Below are positions 7,321-7,930 of a stretch of DNA of 7,930 bases, piece after piece. The notes beneath the pieces are model-generated. The model worked only from the letters and a program-made list of their open reading frames with translations. It was not told the DNA's origin and made no database searches. The translations under genes were made by a program, and so were the position numbers. Source of the DNA: an uncultured Oscillospiraceae bacterium (lineage in GTDB: Bacteria > Bacillota_A > Clostridia > Oscillospirales > Oscillospiraceae); NCBI GenBank assembly GCA_900757695.1, contig CAAEOU010000095.1, positions 1 to 7,930 on the forward strand. Direction: 5' to 3'. Position 1 is the stretch's first letter; each line of letters starts with the position of its first letter.

Positions 7321-7348
7321 CTAACAGGAATTTTTCCGGGAGGTTTTT
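7305..7348 (+). promoter_or_regulatory. Hairpin sequestering the sigG ribosome-binding site, with terminator-like T tract
   Basis: The 5' arm (7305-7321) and 3' arm (7328-7343) pair over 16 positions, with one bulged G and one G-T, around loop TAACAG. Nine inner pairs (GAAAAATTC with GAATTTTTC) are perfect. The 3' arm ends in GGGAGG (7338-7343), which is the sigG Shine-Dalgarno 8 bases before its ATG, and TTTTT follows at 7344-7348. The structure can therefore act as a terminator for upstream transcripts and also hide the ribosome-binding site in any RNA that contains both arms. Confidence 0.75.
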
Positions 7349-7351
7349 CAT

Positions 7352-7930
7352 ATGCTTGGGAAGGTTGAAATCTGCGGCGTGAACACCTCAAAATTAAAGG
7401 TGCTGCGCAACGAGGAAATGATGGCGCTGATGAAGCGGTATAAAAACGGCGATATGGAGGCCAGAAATGCGCTGGTGGAGGGGAATCTCCGGCTGGTACT
7501 CAGCGTGATACAGCGCTTTTCCAACAGCGGAGAGAGCCCGGACGATCTGTTTCAGGTGGGCTGCATCGGACTGCTGAAGGCCATTGAAAACTTTGATATC
7601 AGCATGAATACGAAATTTTCCACCTATGGGGTCCCCATGATCTCCGGAGAGGTAAGGCGGTTCCTCCGGGACAACAGCCCCATCCGGGTCAGCCGGAGCC
7701 TTCGGGACACGGCCTATCGGGTGCTCCAGACCAGAGAAAGCCTGATGCGGGAGAACCAGAAGGAGCCTACCATGGAGGAGATTGCAAAAAAACTGGAGCT
7801 GCCCATTGAAGAGGTGAACTTTGCTATGGACGCCATTGCTTCTCCGGTGAGCCTCTATGATCCCATCTATTCCGATGGGGGAGACCCGCTGACCGTCATG
7901 GATCAGGTGCGGGATACCAAGAATACCGAT
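7352..7930 (+). CDS. sigG: Sporulation sigma factor sigma-G, 3'-truncated by the window edge
   Basis: RNA polymerase sigma factor that drives late forespore genes after engulfment. It starts at ATG7352 and runs off the window: 193 residues are visible of about 255-260. The N-terminal KVEICGVNTSKL tag is diagnostic for sigma-G against sigma-F. Region 2 (about residues 36-108) includes NLRLVLSVIQRF, DDLFQVGCIGLLKAIENFD and TKFSTYGVPMISGEVRRFLRDN, covering core binding and -10 recognition. Region 3 (about 113-170) includes SRSLRDTAYRVLQ and EEIAKKLELP. The stretch PIYSDGGDPLTVMDQ is also sigma-G-like. Region 4, the -35 reader, lies beyond the window. The residue matching B. subtilis Asn45 is Glu43 here. 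In Bacillus and many Clostridia sigG follows spoIIGA-sigE; here the upstream neighbour is a lipoprotein gene, so it seems to depend on its own forespore promoter. Confidence 0.96.
   Translation, partial: MLGKVEICGVNTSKLKVLRNEEMMALMKRYKNGDMEARNALVEGNLRLVLSVIQRFSNSGESPDDLFQVGCIGLLKAIENFDISMNTKFSTYGVPMISGEVRRFLRDNSPIRVSRSLRDTAYRVLQTRESLMRENQKEPTMEEIAKKLELPIEEVNFAMDAIASPVSLYDPIYSDGGDPLTVMDQVRDTKNTD

Overview
The window reads as a piece of an endospore-forming Firmicutes chromosome, most likely class Clostridia and possibly the Oscillospiraceae. Three things point there: the nadK-argR-recN gene order, a recognisable sporulation sigma factor (sigma-G), and an exported protein with SLH surface-anchoring repeats. 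The DNA is GC-rich by eye, and G/C-rich third positions produce long false reading frames opposite recN and the DUF4127 gene. The taxonomic placement is inference. All genes lie on the + strand.

Bases 1-2820 hold a compact housekeeping operon: the 3' part of nadK (NAD kinase), argR (arginine repressor) and recN (SMC-like repair ATPase). The junctions are nearly gapless, and a strong intrinsic terminator follows recN. Bases 2821-2947 also carry a good sigma-A-type promoter that starts a new unit with folD (methylene-THF dehydrogenase/cyclohydrolase). In Bacillus and many Clostridia recN is followed by spoIVB and spo0A, which are not here.

A perfect 11-bp hairpin separates folD from two exported proteins. 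The first is a 768-residue TTG-initiated protein with a signal peptide, a divergent DUF4127 domain and C-terminal SLH repeats. The second is a 316-residue lipoprotein of unknown function. Their functions cannot be read from sequence; both should act outside the membrane.

The window ends inside sigG, the late forespore sigma factor. Its leader is the most interesting stretch. A 16-bp hairpin followed by five T's contains the sigG ribosome-binding site in its 3' arm, while a good sigma-F-like promoter overlaps the 5' arm and should start transcription in or near the loop. Read-through RNA would therefore be terminated or translationally blocked, whereas forespore-initiated RNA would lack the blocking arm. 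No RNA genes, mobile elements, CRISPR arrays or large repeats were seen. No completely new system is evident; the regulatory layout at sigG and the DUF4127-SLH protein are the best leads.
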